Of a stretch of DNA of 14,396 bases, positions 13,238 through 14,396 are shown piece by piece. The DNA comes from DATAQC01 sp046263055 (GTDB lineage: Bacteria > Actinomycetota > Acidimicrobiia > Acidimicrobiales > AC-14). Under the pieces are notes generated by a model. That model saw only the letters and a list, made by a program, of their open reading frames with translations, did no database searches and was not told the origin of the DNA. The first letter of the stretch is position 1. The number at the start of each line of letters is the position of its first letter. The translations under genes and the position numbers were made by a program. The DNA lies in NCBI GenBank assembly GCA_046263055.1, contig JBHELO010000133.1, forward strand, positions 1 to 14,396, read 5' to 3'.

Positions 13238-14029
13238 ATGTACCAGGAGCGCGCCACGCCGGTGGACGGCGCCGTGCTCTGGCAGCGGACGCTCGTCCGC
13301 CGCTCGGGCGGGACACGGATCCTGCCTGACGGGTGCTTGGATCTGCTCTGGGACGGCAACCGTCTGTCCGTCGCCGGCCCGGACACGGCTGCCCGCTGGC
13401 ATCGGAGCCCGGCCGATGTGGCCTATGTCGGGGTGCGCTTCTCGGGCGGGCTGGGCCCGGCGTTGCTCGGCGTCGGCGCCGACGAGCTGCGTGACCGGAG
13501 TCCCGACCTCGACGAGCTGTGGCCTTCACGGCAGGCCCGGCTCCTGGGCGAGCGGGTCGAGGCCGACCCGGCGACGGGGCTGGAGGAGTGGGTGGTCGAG
13601 CGCGCCGCTCGGTGCGAGCTGGACCCGTTCGGATCCCGTGTCCTGGCCATGGCGACGGTCGGGTCATCCACGGCGGTGATGGCCGATCGGCTGGGTATCA
13701 CCACCCGCCACCTGCATCGCCGATGCCTGCATGCGTTCGGCTACGGACCGAGGCGCCTGGCCCGGGTGCTGCGGTTCCGGAGGGCGCTGGACGAGATCCG
13801 CTCCGGGGCGCCGCTGGCGGAGGTGGCGGCCGTGTGTGGGTATGCCGACCAGGCGCACCTCTCCCGGGAGGTGCGCACGCTGGCGGGGACGACGCCCCTG
13901 GGGCTGGTTGATGATCCCTATGTGGGAGGCAGCGGAGCGAACAGGTCCACCGGTCTACCGTCGGGGTCGTGGACGACGGCGTATCGCATGCCCCAGAAGG
14001 CGTCCCAGGGCTCGAGATGGCCCTCGTAG
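13238..14029 (+). CDS. AraC-family transcriptional regulator
   Basis: This 263-residue protein has a C-terminal AraC-type double helix-turn-helix: SSTAVMADRLGITTRHLHRR and ALDEIRSGAPLAEVAAVCGY, with ADQAHLSREVRTLAG as the second recognition part. The N-terminal half (PDGCLDLLWDG, FSGGLGPALLGV) resembles the sensory domain seen in regulators with DUF6597-like N-termini. ATG 13238 has AGGA 9 bases before it; GTG 13235 is adjacent. The family normally ends near GTTPLGLVDD, but this frame runs on for about 37 residues antisense to the VOC gene. It is divergent from dinB (91 bases apart) and convergent with the VOC gene, which may be its target. Confidence 0.88.
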   Translation: MYQERATPVDGAVLWQRTLVRRSGGTRILPDGCLDLLWDGNRLSVAGPDTAARWHRSPADVAYVGVRFSGGLGPALLGVGADELRDRSPDLDELWPSRQARLLGERVEADPATGLEEWVVERAARCELDPFGSRVLAMATVGSSTAVMADRLGITTRHLHRRCLHAFGYGPRRLARVLRFRRALDEIRSGAPLAEVAAVCGYADQAHLSREVRTLAGTTPLGLVDDPYVGGSGANRSTGLPSGSWTTAYRMPQKASQGSRWPS

Positions 14030-14319
14030 CCGGCGGCCGTCAGGTCGCGCCAGGCGGCGTCGACCTCGGCCGGGCTATCGCAGGCGAAGGCGAGGGCCAC
14101 TCGATGCCCACCTCCGGCGGGCGGTGACCAGCCGGGGTCGAAGGAGCGAATGGTCTCCTCGGTGTCCCAGGCCAGGCGCATGCCGCCGGCCAGCTCGGCA
14201 TCCACGTGGGGCTCGTCGTCGGCTGTCTCCGGGATGTCCAGCCCCAACCGGCGGTAGAAGGCGAGGGTGGCCGCCATGTCGGAGACCACCAGCTCGATCA
14301 ACGCAGGGCGCAGGTTCAT
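13918..14319 (-). CDS. VOC-family (glyoxalase/bleomycin-resistance fold) protein
   Basis: This 133-residue protein has the paired beta-alpha-beta-beta-beta modules of the vicinal-oxygen-chelate fold. It opens with RPALIELVVSDMAATLAFYRRLGLDIP and closes with EPWDAFWGMRYAVVHDPDGRPVDLFAP, the usual final strand with a metal-type Asp/Glu region. Family members include glyoxalase I, dioxygenases and antibiotic-binding resistance proteins; the substrate cannot be assigned. I chose ATG 14319, which gives the standard N-terminus; in-frame ATGs upstream (14370 and 14382) add unlikely residues. Its 3' end overlaps the AraC-type regulator gene by 112 bases, tail to tail. Confidence 0.88.
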   Translation of the reverse strand: MNLRPALIELVVSDMAATLAFYRRLGLDIPETADDEPHVDAELAGGMRLAWDTEETIRSFDPGWSPPAGGGHRVALAFACDSPAEVDAAWRDLTAAGYEGHLEPWDAFWGMRYAVVHDPDGRPVDLFAPLPPT

Positions 14320-14396
14320 GGTGGCGACCGTAGCCAGCCACTCTCGCCCGGTCTTGAACGTTTCGGACATTGCCGGGCGCACGTCCGCAGCGCCGG

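Overview
The window is a very GC-rich, densely packed bacterial chromosome segment. Codon use, the Mec-CysO-CysM cysteine pathway and the gene order point to an actinobacterium. A deep branch such as Acidimicrobiia is my guess, because proteins resemble mycobacterial ones while several details of layout differ. The species cannot be named from the sequence alone.

Layout. 1-66 is a short tandem repeat and leader for a YceI-family gene (+). 629-3354 is a minus-strand run reading clpP, then a TIGR01777 NAD-dependent epimerase, then a protein with an intact LigD-type 3'-phosphoesterase domain fused to a ligase domain that has lost its catalytic lysine. 3437-3829 is a SnoaL/NTF2-like gene (+), followed by tRNA-Leu(UAG) at 3844-3924. 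From the 3' end of that tRNA to 5566 lies a roughly 1.64 kb relic island. It is bounded by a 21-bp near-perfect direct repeat of the tRNA 3' end, and holds a tyrosine-recombinase fragment and a secreted protein built of 17-residue RTX-like repeats.

5609-10760 is a long minus-strand cluster. In transcription order it is mec, cysO, cysM, murI, a metallo-beta-lactamase-fold phosphodiesterase, rph, rdgB and an orphan 150-residue protein. From memory, M. tuberculosis Rv1334-Rv1341 has the same order except that a rhomboid gene sits between cysM and murI; here it is absent. Mec, CysO and CysM make cysteine from a protein-bound thiocarboxylate. MurI supplies D-glutamate to peptidoglycan. Rph and RdgB act in tRNA 3' processing and nucleotide-pool cleaning.

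10764-10785 is a perfect 22-bp palindrome filling almost all of the 26-bp gap between the divergent mec and smpB genes. smpB (+) is followed by ssrA (tmRNA, 11314-11663), so both trans-translation partners are adjacent. The right end carries a Y-family DNA polymerase (dinB, -), a divergent AraC-type regulator (+), and a VOC/glyoxalase-fold gene (-) whose 3' end overlaps the regulator by 112 bp.

The items most worth following are the phosphoesterase-pseudoligase with a probable CTG start, the tRNA-bounded mini-island with its 51-bp-period repeat gene, and the palindrome between mec and smpB.
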